6,525 nucleotides of DNA from Marinospirillum sp. (GCF_014859565.1 NZ_JACUUA010000180.1:1-6525), one strand, 5' to 3'; shown: positions 1 through 6,484, counted from the stretch's first letter. Made by a program: numbers and translations. The notes: generated by a model from the letters alone, not told the origin.

Positions 1-1
1 T

Positions 2-55
2 GACAACCCCATTATCCGGGTAGCAGGCTTTCTTTAAAACTGTCCGAACTATTGG
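2..55 (-). pseudogene. Probable continuation of cas7 in the -1 frame, cut by the window edge
   Basis: Reading the minus strand from 55 in the frame one base back from the cas7 frame gives an open stretch of 18 codons, starting 'PIVRTVLKKACYPDNGVV'. It resembles the Tn6677 Cas7 segment around 'IVEMIKTAFSSTDGLA', which there lies downstream of the 'GKWLW' motif. The other two frames close quickly: TAG at 51-49 in the cas7 frame and TAA at 14-12 in the third. No slippery heptamer of the X-XXY-YYZ kind is visible at the junction, so programmed frameshifting is not supported. The match is short and from memory. Confidence 0.45.
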
Positions 56-579
56 TTGGCATGCCAGTCAAATAAATGGCCATTGGTTACTTTATAGGTA
101 TTGTCATTAGAGGTAACCACCTCTACATCAATACGTGGTGACTGCTGATTACGCCAGAGCCAGCGACCACTTAGAATATTTTTACTGTAACGCTTGGCCA
201 GCTCAGCATACCCCCCCGCTTTTTTGTAGCTAGCCGCCAACTCTTTAAGTTGCTGACGAACCCCGCTGTCACTACAAATTGCTGGTTCAAGGCTATTCGC
301 CAGAACTCTCAGTGAAAAACGACAGCAGACTTCATTGACCAGGGGAGGTACATAGCAAGATTCAAGTGTAACCGGGTTACTGAAAGCCAAGTCCTGCGGC
401 TGAAGGTTTTTGGGTGCGCCATTCGCCGAGAAAGCCTCAGTATAAGAGCTTTTCTGCCCTCTAATTCGTGAGGTTGCGATTTCAAGAGGTTCAAACTCAC
501 TGGATTCAGTTTTGTAGTAAAAAACGGCTTTCCCTGGATGAAGGGATCGCTCATAGCTTAGTTGCTTGCACAGCTCCAT
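49..579 (-). CDS. cas7: Cas7 (Csy3) backbone subunit of type I-F3 Cascade, N-terminal half, apparently frameshifted
   Basis: Cas7 (Csy3) forms the six-copy filament that coats the guide RNA in type I-F Cascade. The 176 residues match, from memory, the N-terminal half of Tn6677 Cas7: 'LSYERSLHPGK' at 7-17, a 'CRFSLRV' strand near 86-92, 'VRQQLKELAASY' near 107-118, and the motif 'NILSGRWLWRN' at 134-144. Family members are about 350 residues, so this is roughly half. The frame ends at TAG 51-49. A -1 frame across 55-2 (separate entry) reads on with Cas7-like residues, so a 1-nt deletion, a sequencing error or a truncated pseudogene is likely. A run of seven C at 211-217 lies in the gene, but the frame is still correct after it, so the lesion is downstream. 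It follows cas8/5 by 12 nt with a strong Shine-Dalgarno sequence, so it belongs to the same operon. Family is secure; intactness is doubtful. Confidence 0.85.
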   Translation of the reverse strand: MELCKQLSYERSLHPGKAVFYYKTESSEFEPLEIATSRIRGQKSSYTEAFSANGAPKNLQPQDLAFSNPVTLESCYVPPLVNEVCCRFSLRVLANSLEPAICSDSGVRQQLKELAASYKKAGGYAELAKRYSKNILSGRWLWRNQQSPRIDVEVVTSNDNTYKVTNGHLFDWHANQ

Positions 580-586
580 TGGTCAG

Positions 587-592
587 CTCCTT
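587..592 (-). promoter_or_regulatory. Shine-Dalgarno sequence of cas7, overlapping the cas8/5 stop
   Basis: AAGGAG sits 7 nt before the ATG at 579 and begins on the last base of the cas8/5 TGA stop codon. It is the strongest ribosome binding site in the operon. That fits the need for several Cas7 copies per complex against one Cas8/5, and it suggests translational coupling to cas8/5. Confidence 0.75.
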
Positions 593-2664
593 CAGGCTTT
601 ACTGACCATCATAGTCAAATCTTCCGTTTTCATCCTCCAAAATGCTTTCGCATAAAAGAACTTTGCTCCCTGGAATCTAACCTTCATAGGGTGTTCAAGC
701 TTTGCTAGCCCCATTAATGGCTCGGCATAGGCATGAAGCGGTTGATTGGCTCCCTCTCGACAACGCGGCACTTCGAGTAACTGGTAACCGCTTGCCACCA
801 ATTTGACTGAAGGATTCATTTTCAGCCACTTCAGGTTTTCCTTCAGCCCCGTCTCTTCCATCTTATGAGGCAAAACCCAGTAACCCGAGGTTGGAAGCTG
901 ATTCAACTGACTGAATAGGACTTGCTTATCATTGGTCACTCTGCACCACTCACGCCGTTCATAAAGTGGCGGTGGTTGCAGCGTTCCACCTGCAAAGCGT
1001 GAAGGCAATGCCGCCTGAATCAAGTCAGCTTTTTCTGCAAGAGGAATCTCTGAGCGGTAACAAATCACCAGATCCATCACCAAGTCACAATGACGGTCAT
1101 CGACCAGCCCAGGTTTCTTCAGTCCATTATCTTTAGTGGGAATGCTTGCTTCAGGTACTTTGCCAGAAGAGGTTAAGGCATATTGCTGGACGTACCAGGC
1201 AACACTGTCAATTTTCACTTCATCATCCAGCAATTGACTCAAGTTAATTCCCAGTCGCTGCACCAAACCCCATATGGCAGTCATTGAAGGCAAGCCTACC
1301 AAGTAAGGTGATGATAAAGCACGAGCATCAAAAGCTCGTAATCCAGTCAAGTGCAGATAGCTGCGCCCACCTTCCATGTCTTCAACCTGCTCGACCTCAC
1401 CTAACCGTTTAAACAGCTTTTTTAATTGTGAGCTCAGTGGTTGCAATAACTGGTCATGGTAGGCGAACCGTGCTGTGCTGGCTTCCTTTTGCAGTGCAAG
1501 ATGCAAATGCTGATTGGTTTCTGTAAGCAACTCATTCAGCTGCTCTTCTGGGCAATGAGCCAACCGATACTCAAGAGGTTCTTTCAGATCAATTGCTGGC
1601 AATCCAGCCTGGGGGTTTGCTTTAACGAAATCTCGCCACTCAACCACTGGTGCCATCCATTCAATCAAGGCGTCCTGAAGCCCCTTGAGACTTTCCTTTC
1701 TCAGCTTTTTTTCAGCCTTTCTGGTCTGCTGCTGTGCAGAGTAAATCAACTGGTTACACACCTCAGTGAACGAACTCTGTTTCAAAGCTGGATGATTAAA
1801 AATAGCAGCACTTGAATCAAGGCTCCTGAGATTTGAAGTGTGGAGCGTACTCAGGCTTCTGTGTTTTGAAGAGGGCGGATAATAAAGCACAGTAACCCGC
1901 CCACCTAAAGATGATGCCAGATCACCAACGCTTGATGGGCGAGTGTGGGTGATCGTTGTATATCGCCCCACTCGCTCTCTGCTTATCCGCTGTAAATCAC
2001 AGATCAAAGCATTGGAAACTACAGGTGTCAGACTGACATCCTGCCCTTTAAAGGTAAAAGTCAGCTGCTTGGAATAGGGGCTGACCTCATCCGGGAAGTC
2101 GCTGCATGGCAGCTCTGAAGAAAACTTGTCCTTAAAGACTGTCCACTCCTGAGACTTCAATCCAAGGTTCATTAAAACCTGCTTCCAACTCTGATCATCT
2201 TCAGCAATCAGTTGAGCCAGGCAGGTTGGCTTACCCTGATAACAAAAAAAGGTGCCAAAGAGCTTGGCTTTGTTAACCGAGGCCGAGTTATGCGACCATC
2301 CCAAGCGTTGAACACAGTCAGCCGAAGAGAGACTGTTGATGGCAGGCTTTACGGATGCTGCAAGTAGGCGTTGCCCGGACACACGGATATCAGGGTATTT
2401 GAGATTATGGGTATGCAGCCATTGGACTTCATCAGCACAGGCTTGCAAATGAAGCTTATCCATAATGGTTCTGCGTGCCAGGCCTTTATCCAAGAGATTA
2501 TGAGTCTCTGACCGTTTGTGAGAGAGGCATAGCAGTACCACACAGGCCTCTTCCAAGTACCCTTCTACTTCCAGAAGCTCCGTGTAGGGTGCAAACGCCT
2601 TGCGTATGGTCAGTGAAGGGTCTGTTCCAGATTCATCTTTCAATAGCTGATCAAGGCTTTGCAT
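592..2664 (-). CDS. cas8: Cas8/Cas5 fusion (Csy1-Csy2 type) of a type I-F3 CRISPR-associated transposon
   Basis: This is the large subunit of the transposon-encoded Cascade. In the family it recognises the PAM and caps the 5' handle of the crRNA. Residues 1-200 match Tn6677 Cas8 as remembered: 'MQSLDQLL' start, 'RKAFAPYTELL', 'HNLKYPDIR' near 86-94, 'SASVNKAKLF' near 127-136. Around 240-255 is 'HTRPSSVGDLASSLGG', a Csy2-like segment. Residues about 290-430 are rich in Lys, Glu and Leu and probably form the helical bundle that fused Cas8/5 proteins carry. Csy2/Cas5 features resume with 'LSSPYLVGLPSMTAIWG' (450-466), 'RHCDLVMDLVI' near 524-534 and 'LPSRFAGG' near 553-560. The start at 2664 gives 690 residues. 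The same frame extends upstream to an ATG at 2745, but that would overlap tniQ by 77 nt, and the family N-terminus matches at 2664. The gene begins 4 nt after the tniQ stop with only a poor ribosome binding site, so coupling to tniQ translation is likely. No frameshift or stop is seen within it. Confidence 0.93.
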   Translation of the reverse strand: MQSLDQLLKDESGTDPSLTIRKAFAPYTELLEVEGYLEEACVVLLCLSHKRSETHNLLDKGLARRTIMDKLHLQACADEVQWLHTHNLKYPDIRVSGQRLLAASVKPAINSLSSADCVQRLGWSHNSASVNKAKLFGTFFCYQGKPTCLAQLIAEDDQSWKQVLMNLGLKSQEWTVFKDKFSSELPCSDFPDEVSPYSKQLTFTFKGQDVSLTPVVSNALICDLQRISRERVGRYTTITHTRPSSVGDLASSLGGRVTVLYYPPSSKHRSLSTLHTSNLRSLDSSAAIFNHPALKQSSFTEVCNQLIYSAQQQTRKAEKKLRKESLKGLQDALIEWMAPVVEWRDFVKANPQAGLPAIDLKEPLEYRLAHCPEEQLNELLTETNQHLHLALQKEASTARFAYHDQLLQPLSSQLKKLFKRLGEVEQVEDMEGGRSYLHLTGLRAFDARALSSPYLVGLPSMTAIWGLVQRLGINLSQLLDDEVKIDSVAWYVQQYALTSSGKVPEASIPTKDNGLKKPGLVDDRHCDLVMDLVICYRSEIPLAEKADLIQAALPSRFAGGTLQPPPLYERREWCRVTNDKQVLFSQLNQLPTSGYWVLPHKMEETGLKENLKWLKMNPSVKLVASGYQLLEVPRCREGANQPLHAYAEPLMGLAKLEHPMKVRFQGAKFFYAKAFWRMKTEDLTMMVSKA

Positions 2665-2668
2665 TGCA

Positions 2669-3910
2669 TCACCAAGCAGGCAAGTAGGTGGAATAAAGAC
2701 CTGTATCAGGTACTGGACCACGAGATTGGCGCAACTCGATAACATCCCGCAGGTGGAATGCAGCCACCCCAGGGTTTAACTTTTCATGCAGCCTCGCCTG
2801 CCAACCCAGCCTCAAATATCCTTCCTGATAAAGTCGATAGACCTGCTCATGGGTTGTTTCCAGCAGTACCGCAGCTTCAGGCACGGTCAGCAGCAAGTCA
2901 GCAACATTGGGACGCTTGGATTTGGGGTTACGATCAACCAGATCAAACAGAAACTCCAATAGTGGACTAAAGATAAATGCCTTCTCACGCCTCACTTCTT
3001 GAACAAGCTGCGAGATCAGAATCAGGTTGCCAAAAACCGACTGGAAAGATGTTTTGTTAAAATCCTGAATAAGTAGATTGGGGGCCATATCTGCCCGCTG
3101 CGACAACTCCTCATGAAACACCCCAGGCCAGGAGGCAAAGTAGTCCATTGCCTTCTGCAAAGCTTCAACATCAACCTGTGCATGGTCATTCAGCTTCTTG
3201 CGTGTAAACAGCTGAAACCAGAGCAGGCAGGCAAACCGCAGGCTTATTGAACTCGTTGAAAATAACGGCTCATCCCCAACCGCTTGATAACCGCTGACTA
3301 ATTGACTGATTTTAACTTCCCAGGGCTCAGCAGCCTCAGTTTCAAGCCTTCGCAAGTCGAAGCCGCATGTGCAAGTATGAAGTTGCTCAGTGTTCAGATA
3401 GTTAATGGTGCTGCCACATTTAGGGCAATGATCCACCAGCTTCACCCCATGATGTATGCAGGCTCTGTAAGGTAACCAATGCCAGCTTTGGCGAATGTAC
3501 GCTGATTCTTTCAGGCATTCAGGACAAACAGGCACAGCATCACGCCTGAGAAGTGCTAAAGGGATATGCGTGCCATCAAGGTAGGTAGCCTGATAGCGCG
3601 AACAGATTAAGACTGTAGAGTTCAGGGATGCAAGACGAAGAAGCGGCAAGTTCTCATTGTCGGTTAGGGTTTCAACCAGTTTCAATGCTCTGATTCGCCG
3701 GCTACTGTGCTGTGCTGCATGGAAAATATTGAGCCGAGCCAATTCAACGGGGAAAGCCCCTGCAGCTTCAAAATCATTGTGTTGAAGCCATTCCTGAACG
3801 GCAAAGCTAACCTGCTGATAGCTCTCAAAAAAATTAGCCTCTGAAAGCCTTAGCAGGTAGCTTTCCAAAGTTTCGTCCGAAAAAGGGTCAGGTCTGATTA
3901 GCAGTTTCAT
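2669..3910 (-). CDS. tniQ: TniQ/TnsD-family targeting protein of a CRISPR-associated Tn7-like transposon
   Basis: In CAST systems TniQ binds the Cas6/Cas7 end of Cascade as a dimer and recruits the AAA+ regulator TnsC, linking target recognition to transposition. The N-terminus 'RPDPFSDETLESYLLRL' is the classic TniQ opening. Zinc-binding clusters follow: CPEC near 129-132, a C-x-H-H near 151-154, CPKC near 162-165 and a C-x-C-G near 180-183. A helix-turn-helix-like stretch 'TVPEAAVLLETTHEQVYRLY' lies near 341-361. The C-terminus 'YSTYLPAW' resembles the 'FYVSRW' end of Tn6677 TniQ. At 413 residues it is the short, CAST-type TniQ rather than a long TnsD. The ATG at 3910 is preferred over an in-frame TTG at 3916: AAGG at 3920-3917 lies 6 nt before it. 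cas8/5 follows after 4 nt, and this direct adjacency to cas8 without cas1 or cas3 marks subtype I-F3. The nearest upstream gene is umuC, with no xre-type regulator between. Confidence 0.93.
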   Translation of the reverse strand: MKLLIRPDPFSDETLESYLLRLSEANFFESYQQVSFAVQEWLQHNDFEAAGAFPVELARLNIFHAAQHSSRRIRALKLVETLTDNENLPLLRLASLNSTVLICSRYQATYLDGTHIPLALLRRDAVPVCPECLKESAYIRQSWHWLPYRACIHHGVKLVDHCPKCGSTINYLNTEQLHTCTCGFDLRRLETEAAEPWEVKISQLVSGYQAVGDEPLFSTSSISLRFACLLWFQLFTRKKLNDHAQVDVEALQKAMDYFASWPGVFHEELSQRADMAPNLLIQDFNKTSFQSVFGNLILISQLVQEVRREKAFIFSPLLEFLFDLVDRNPKSKRPNVADLLLTVPEAAVLLETTHEQVYRLYQEGYLRLGWQARLHEKLNPGVAAFHLRDVIELRQSRGPVPDTGLYSTYLPAW

Positions 3911-3918
3911 AGGCAACC

Positions 3919-3939
3919 TTGCTTAGGAATACTAAGCAA
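3919..3939 (-). promoter_or_regulatory. Perfect 8-bp inverted repeat over the tniQ start region: possible operator or RBS-masking hairpin
   Basis: The arms TTGCTTAG (3939-3932, minus strand) and CTAAGCAA (3926-3919) are exact inverted repeats around a 5-nt centre. They lie just after the candidate -10 element and reach two bases into the AAGG ribosome binding site of tniQ. The position suits a repressor operator. CASTs of this type often encode an Xre-like repressor for such a role, but none is present here. The transcript could instead fold to mask the Shine-Dalgarno sequence. A terminator is unlikely because no T tract follows. Confidence 0.5.
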
Positions 3940-3941
3940 AA

Positions 3942-3969
3942 GTTATAGCAGCTGCTGAACAAATTGCAA
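3942..3969 (-). promoter_or_regulatory. Candidate sigma-70 promoter of the tniQ-cas operon
   Basis: On the minus strand, TTGCAA at 3969-3964 (-35) and TATAAC at 3947-3942 (-10) are separated by 16 nt, 32 nt upstream of the tniQ ATG. The predicted start of transcription, near 3935, falls inside the 21-bp palindrome described next. Hexamers are 4/6 and 5/6 against consensus with slightly short spacing. Nothing else promoter-like is visible between umuC and tniQ. Confidence 0.5.
3947..3956. repeat. 10-bp perfect palindrome AGCAGCTGCT in the tniQ promoter spacer
   Basis: A self-complementary decamer directly abuts, and shares one base with, the candidate -10 element of the tniQ promoter. Together with the 21-bp inverted repeat on the other side it puts palindromes on both flanks of the -10. 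It may be a second protein binding site or chance. Confidence 0.35.
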
Positions 3970-3993
3970 GGAAAGTCAGTACCACAAATGTTA

Positions 3994-5265
3994 CTACTTC
4001 ACCCTCGGCAGATCACTCCACCGTGTTGTATAAGCCGGTGACAGAAGCTCACGTTTCATGCTCCAGCCCGGCTTAGTACCCTGGGCGGCAAAGAACAGCT
4101 TGCCCAGCCCGCGCTGGTGGATTTTATCCATGGCCTTCATTAATGCTTCGCTGTGTGGCTTTGCCGGAGCATCATCAAACAGCAGTTGCTGGTAGGTGCC
4201 GGGGGCATAAAAATCACTGAGCACTATGCCGCCCTTCATGTAGCGGTAGCCATCCTTCCAGATGGCTTTCAGTCCAGCATGTGCGGCTTCAATCAACCGG
4301 CGGGTGTCTGCGGTCGGTTCGATCAGGTCAATGTTGGCGGCATTACTGTAAAAGGGCTCGTGCTGATTGTGCGGGTTGGTGCGTATAAATACAGAAATCA
4401 GCTTTGCCCTGCGGTTTTCAGCACGCAGCTTCTCAGCACCACGAGTTGCATACAGGCTGATGGCTTCACGCATGGATTGAAAATCAGTGATCCGCTCACC
4501 GAAGGAGCGTGAACAGATGATCTGCTGTTTGGCCGGTGCTTCTGGTTCCAGATCCAGGCAGGATTGCCCATTCAGTTCACGTACAGTACGCTCCACCACC
4601 ACTGAAAAGTTTCTTTTGATCCACTGCGGATCAGCATCCGCCAGTTGCAATACAGTCTTAATGCCCAGTGCTTCCAAGCGTTGTGTCAGCTTGCGGCCAA
4701 TTCCCCAGACCTCATTCACGGGTAACAACGCCATCAGCTTGCGCTGACGAACCGGTGAGGTCAGATCAACCACACCACCGGTTGCCGGATAGGACTTGGC
4801 GGCATGATTGGCCAGTTTTGCCAGCGTCTTGGTGGGTGCAATTCCCACACATACAGTAATGCCTGTCCACTGATACACCTGCTGTCGCACTTGCAGACCA
4901 AAAGCATCCAGTGCCATGCAGGCATCAACGCCAGTCAGATCCAGAAACGCCTCATCAATCGAATACACCTCGACCTGTGGAGCCAGAGCCTCAAGAGTGC
5001 TCATCACCCGCTGGGATATATCAGCATACAAAGCATAGTTGGAAGAAAAACACACAATGCCATGCTGCCGAATGGCATCACGGATCTGAAACATCGGCAC
5101 GCCCATTTTGATACCCAAAGCCTTGGCCTCACGGGAGCGTGCCACCACGCAACCATCATTGTTCGAGAGCACCACCACCGGCACATGCTTTAAATCAGGG
5201 CGGAACAGCTTCTCGCAGGAAGCATAAAAGTTATTACAGTCCACCAGAGCAAACACAGGGCTCAT
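3994..5265 (-). CDS. umuC: UmuC, catalytic subunit of translesion DNA polymerase V (Y family)
   Basis: UmuC copies past DNA lesions as the catalytic part of UmuD'2C, with RecA-ATP, during the late SOS response. The N-terminus '[18 protein letters not shown]' (6-23) holds the first catalytic Asp at 9. '[10 protein letters not shown]' (101-110) supplies Asp104 and Glu105. The thumb segment '[15 protein letters not shown]' lies at 188-202. The little-finger region follows, and 'QQLLFDD' at 359-365 matches the sliding-clamp binding motif of E. coli UmuC. At 423 residues it equals the usual length (about 422) and appears intact. It starts 4 nt after the umuD stop with only a weak GGAAA ahead of it, so the two are translationally coupled. 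Pol V genes are common both on chromosomes and on mobile elements such as conjugative plasmids and ICEs. Its place directly upstream of tniQ, in the cargo position of a CAST, suggests it may travel with the transposon. Confidence 0.96.
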   Translation of the reverse strand: MSPVFALVDCNNFYASCEKLFRPDLKHVPVVVLSNNDGCVVARSREAKALGIKMGVPMFQIRDAIRQHGIVCFSSNYALYADISQRVMSTLEALAPQVEVYSIDEAFLDLTGVDACMALDAFGLQVRQQVYQWTGITVCVGIAPTKTLAKLANHAAKSYPATGGVVDLTSPVRQRKLMALLPVNEVWGIGRKLTQRLEALGIKTVLQLADADPQWIKRNFSVVVERTVRELNGQSCLDLEPEAPAKQQIICSRSFGERITDFQSMREAISLYATRGAEKLRAENRRAKLISVFIRTNPHNQHEPFYSNAANIDLIEPTADTRRLIEAAHAGLKAIWKDGYRYMKGGIVLSDFYAPGTYQQLLFDDAPAKPHSEALMKAMDKIHQRGLGKLFFAAQGTKPGWSMKRELLSPAYTTRWSDLPRVK

Positions 5266-5269
5266 GCTG

Positions 5270-5704
5270 CTATTTCCGCAGACTATGAATCACATGCGTC
5301 ACCACGCCCAGAATCTCCAGATCAGCATCCGGTGGAACCTGAATCGGCTGCATCCGATGATTGCAGGGGAGTAGCTGTGGTGGATTTCCCAGCTGCAACT
5401 GCTTCACCGTCAGCTCTCCATAAAACTGAGCAATCACGACATCCCCTGAACGTGCTGTGAGTGACCGATCCACCACCAGCACGTCATCCGGGAAAATCCC
5501 CGCCTCAATCATGCTCTCACCCTGAGCGCGTACAAAGAAGGTAGCGGCAGGTCGTTGAATGCACAACTCATTCAGATCCAGCGCCCGATCCACATAATCC
5601 TGGGCAGGAGAGGGAAATCCGGCAGACACCCGCTCCAGATAGAAAGGCAAAGATTTAAGAGGAAACTCCCCGGCTGGGCCGAGGAAGGTGGCAAAGGTGG
5701 TCAT
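5270..5704 (-). CDS. umuD: UmuD, self-cleaving LexA-like accessory subunit of DNA polymerase V
   Basis: UmuD cuts itself when RecA filaments form on damaged DNA. The product, UmuD', activates UmuC. The cleavage site is Ala28-Gly29 in '[12 protein letters not shown]', matching 'ACGFPSPAADYV' of E. coli but with Ala-Gly instead of Cys-Gly. The catalytic dyad is Ser64 in 'QGESMIEAG' and Lys101 in 'GELTVKQL'. With the ATG at 5704 the protein has 144 residues, close to the family norm of about 140. GGAG at 5716-5713 lies 8 nt ahead. The frame extends to an ATG at 5755, but that start lies upstream of the LexA-like box and promoter, and would add residues absent from the family. First gene of the umuDC operon. 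Confidence 0.95.
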   Translation of the reverse strand: MTTFATFLGPAGEFPLKSLPFYLERVSAGFPSPAQDYVDRALDLNELCIQRPAATFFVRAQGESMIEAGIFPDDVLVVDRSLTARSGDVVIAQFYGELTVKQLQLGNPPQLLPCNHRMQPIQVPPDADLEILGVVTHVIHSLRK

Positions 5705-5720
5705 ACACAAAACTCCGGGA

Positions 5721-5740
5721 TGCTGATATTTATACAGTAT
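5721..5740 (-). promoter_or_regulatory. LexA-binding (SOS) box of umuDC, right half imperfect
   Basis: On the minus strand the sequence begins TACTGTATA, identical to the left half of the E. coli consensus (CTGT, 8 nt, ACAG). The right half reads ATATCAGCA, so CTG and CAG are 9 nt apart instead of 10. This is as if one base had been lost. It lies 17 nt before the umuD start codon at 5704, where SOS boxes usually sit. Regulation by LexA is inferred. Confidence 0.7.
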
Positions 5741-5762
5741 CGGAGTCAGGGGCATCTTTCAA
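5734..5762 (-). promoter_or_regulatory. Candidate umuDC promoter overlapping the SOS box
   Basis: TTGAAA at 5762-5757 (-35) and TACTGT at 5739-5734 (-10) are separated by 17 nt. The -10 hexamer is weak (3/6) and lies within the left half of the LexA-like box, so LexA binding would block polymerase. An alternative -10, TATAAA a few bases further on, has no suitable -35. Confidence 0.4.
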
Positions 5763-5841
5763 CGCAAGAGATGAAAAAACCTGCTGAGTTGCCAGGTAGG
5801 AGTATGTTTGGTAAAAGGTAGACAGGAAAGGACACACCCAC

Positions 5842-5881
5842 CCGCAGGATGCGAAGCAGCACATTTCACATCCTAAGGCGG
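5842..5881. repeat. Imperfect inverted repeat able to form a 40-nt hairpin
   Basis: CCGC (5842-5845) and AGGATG (5846-5851) pair with CATCCT (5869-5874) and GCGG (5878-5881), leaving a 3-nt bulge (AAG). After one mismatch, GAA (5853-5855) pairs with TTC (5865-5867), leaving a 9-nt loop. No T tract follows on either strand, so it is not a standard terminator. It could be a structured leader, a protein site or a scar of a mobile repeat. Function unknown. Confidence 0.4.
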
Positions 5882-6142
5882 TAGCGTGCCAGCGCCCAAT
5901 GCTCAAAACTTTTCAAGCATGCTCATTTGACTGCCTGAATCAGTATTAAACATATTAAAAACAGAGGCTTAATGGCCAGCCAAGGCAGTAATTTGAGCAT
6001 GGATATATGGTTAATAGCAAGCGTGCGCGACATTTTGATACGGAACGCGGGCTACACTGGAAATATCTTTTAAAAACAATCGCTTTTTCTAGTCTGCGTG
6101 CTTTTAGTAGTAGAAAGACAAGCTTCACAAGAAAAAATAATG

Positions 6143-6154
6143 TTATGCGCATAA
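6143..6154. repeat. 12-bp perfect palindrome TTATGCGCATAA upstream of the small gene
   Basis: The palindrome lies 29 nt upstream of the ATG at 6184, in the space where a promoter or operator for that gene would be. It is a plausible dimeric regulator site, but no regulator gene is visible in the window. Confidence 0.35.
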
Positions 6155-6183
6155 TCGAAACGAAATACACAGGAGTATGAACC

Positions 6184-6468
6184 ATGGAATTAGATCAGCT
6201 AAATATAGAAAAAATAAGAAATGTTGAGGTTGTGGCTAGCCGTCATAGCATTTCCTTCACATACACCGCTTACGACGAAGGTGAAGAGCTTTATAAAGTT
6301 GAGGATGGTATGGTTTGGGTAAAGCACATGGCTTTTGTTCGACATCCTGAGGAGAGTTACAAGGCAGAGTGGAAATTGGTTCTTCCCGAGAAAGTGGCAG
6401 ATAAGGTCATTATCAAGAATTGGGTGGACAATAAAATTTTGAGCGAACATCCCATTAAAAGCACATAA
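6184..6468 (+). CDS. Small protein of unknown function (94 aa)
   Basis: I do not recognise this protein. It has 94 residues, no cysteine, no membrane segment and no signal peptide. It contains three tryptophans and many Glu and Lys residues, with alternating strand-like stretches ('HSISFTYTAY' near 21-30, 'GMVWVKHMAFV' near 42-52), so a small soluble beta-rich protein is possible. The start is well supported: AGGAG at 6171-6175 lies 8 nt before the ATG. An ATG at 6177 is out of frame and soon stops. The gene is more AT-rich than umuDC and the cas operon, which suggests separate origin, for example as transposon cargo. It stands alone, opposite in direction to umuDC, with a possible terminator 17 nt after its stop. 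Confidence 0.7.
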   Translation: MELDQLNIEKIRNVEVVASRHSISFTYTAYDEGEELYKVEDGMVWVKHMAFVRHPEESYKAEWKLVLPEKVADKVIIKNWVDNKILSEHPIKST

Positions 6469-6484
6469 CCCCTATGAGCCTTCT

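Larger units (their letters stand above)
5763..6183. other. Long intergenic region between umuD and the small plus-strand gene
   Basis: About 420 nt separate the umuDC promoter from the divergent small gene. I find no gene, tRNA or CRISPR repeat here. It contains an extended imperfect hairpin (5842-5881) and a pair of 9-bp inverted copies ATGCTCAAA (5899-5907) and TTTGAGCAT (5992-6000). A 12-bp palindrome lies at 6143-6154. The stretch from about 6060 is AT-rich, like the following gene, and must hold that gene's promoter, but I cannot place a convincing -35/-10 pair. Confidence 0.5.

Noticed and set aside
211..217. Run of seven C in cas7 as the cause of the frameshift
   Set aside because: The Cas7-like residues continue in the same frame after it ('AELAKRY', 'GRWLWRN'), so the lesion lies further on.
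1456..1815. Plus-strand open frame of 119 codons inside cas8/5, and similar ones opposite umuC (4153-4512, 4804-5193)
   Set aside because: They lie antisense to strongly recognised genes, lack recognisable motifs, and are explained as shadows.
2665..2745. Upstream extension of Cas8/5 to an ATG at 2745
   Set aside because: It would overlap the conserved tniQ C-terminus by 77 nt. The family N-terminus begins at the ATG at 2664.
5705..5755. Upstream start of UmuD at 5755
   Set aside because: It lies before the SOS box and promoter, and the ATG at 5704 has a well-spaced GGAG and gives the normal length.
5899..6000. CRISPR repeats or an atypical guide near the CTGCC/GGCAG motifs
   Set aside because: No repeated 28-nt unit is present, and the short GC motifs are not arranged as a type I-F repeat stem.
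6126..6156. Possible XerC/D dif-like site, since TTATGCGCA matches part of the E. coli XerC arm
   Set aside because: No matching XerD arm lies at the right spacing; the similarity comes only from the local palindrome.
5955..6185. Minus-strand open frame of 76 codons with a hydrophobic start
   Set aside because: Its start lies opposite the ribosome binding site and ATG of the small plus-strand gene, and it has no ribosome binding site or familiar composition.
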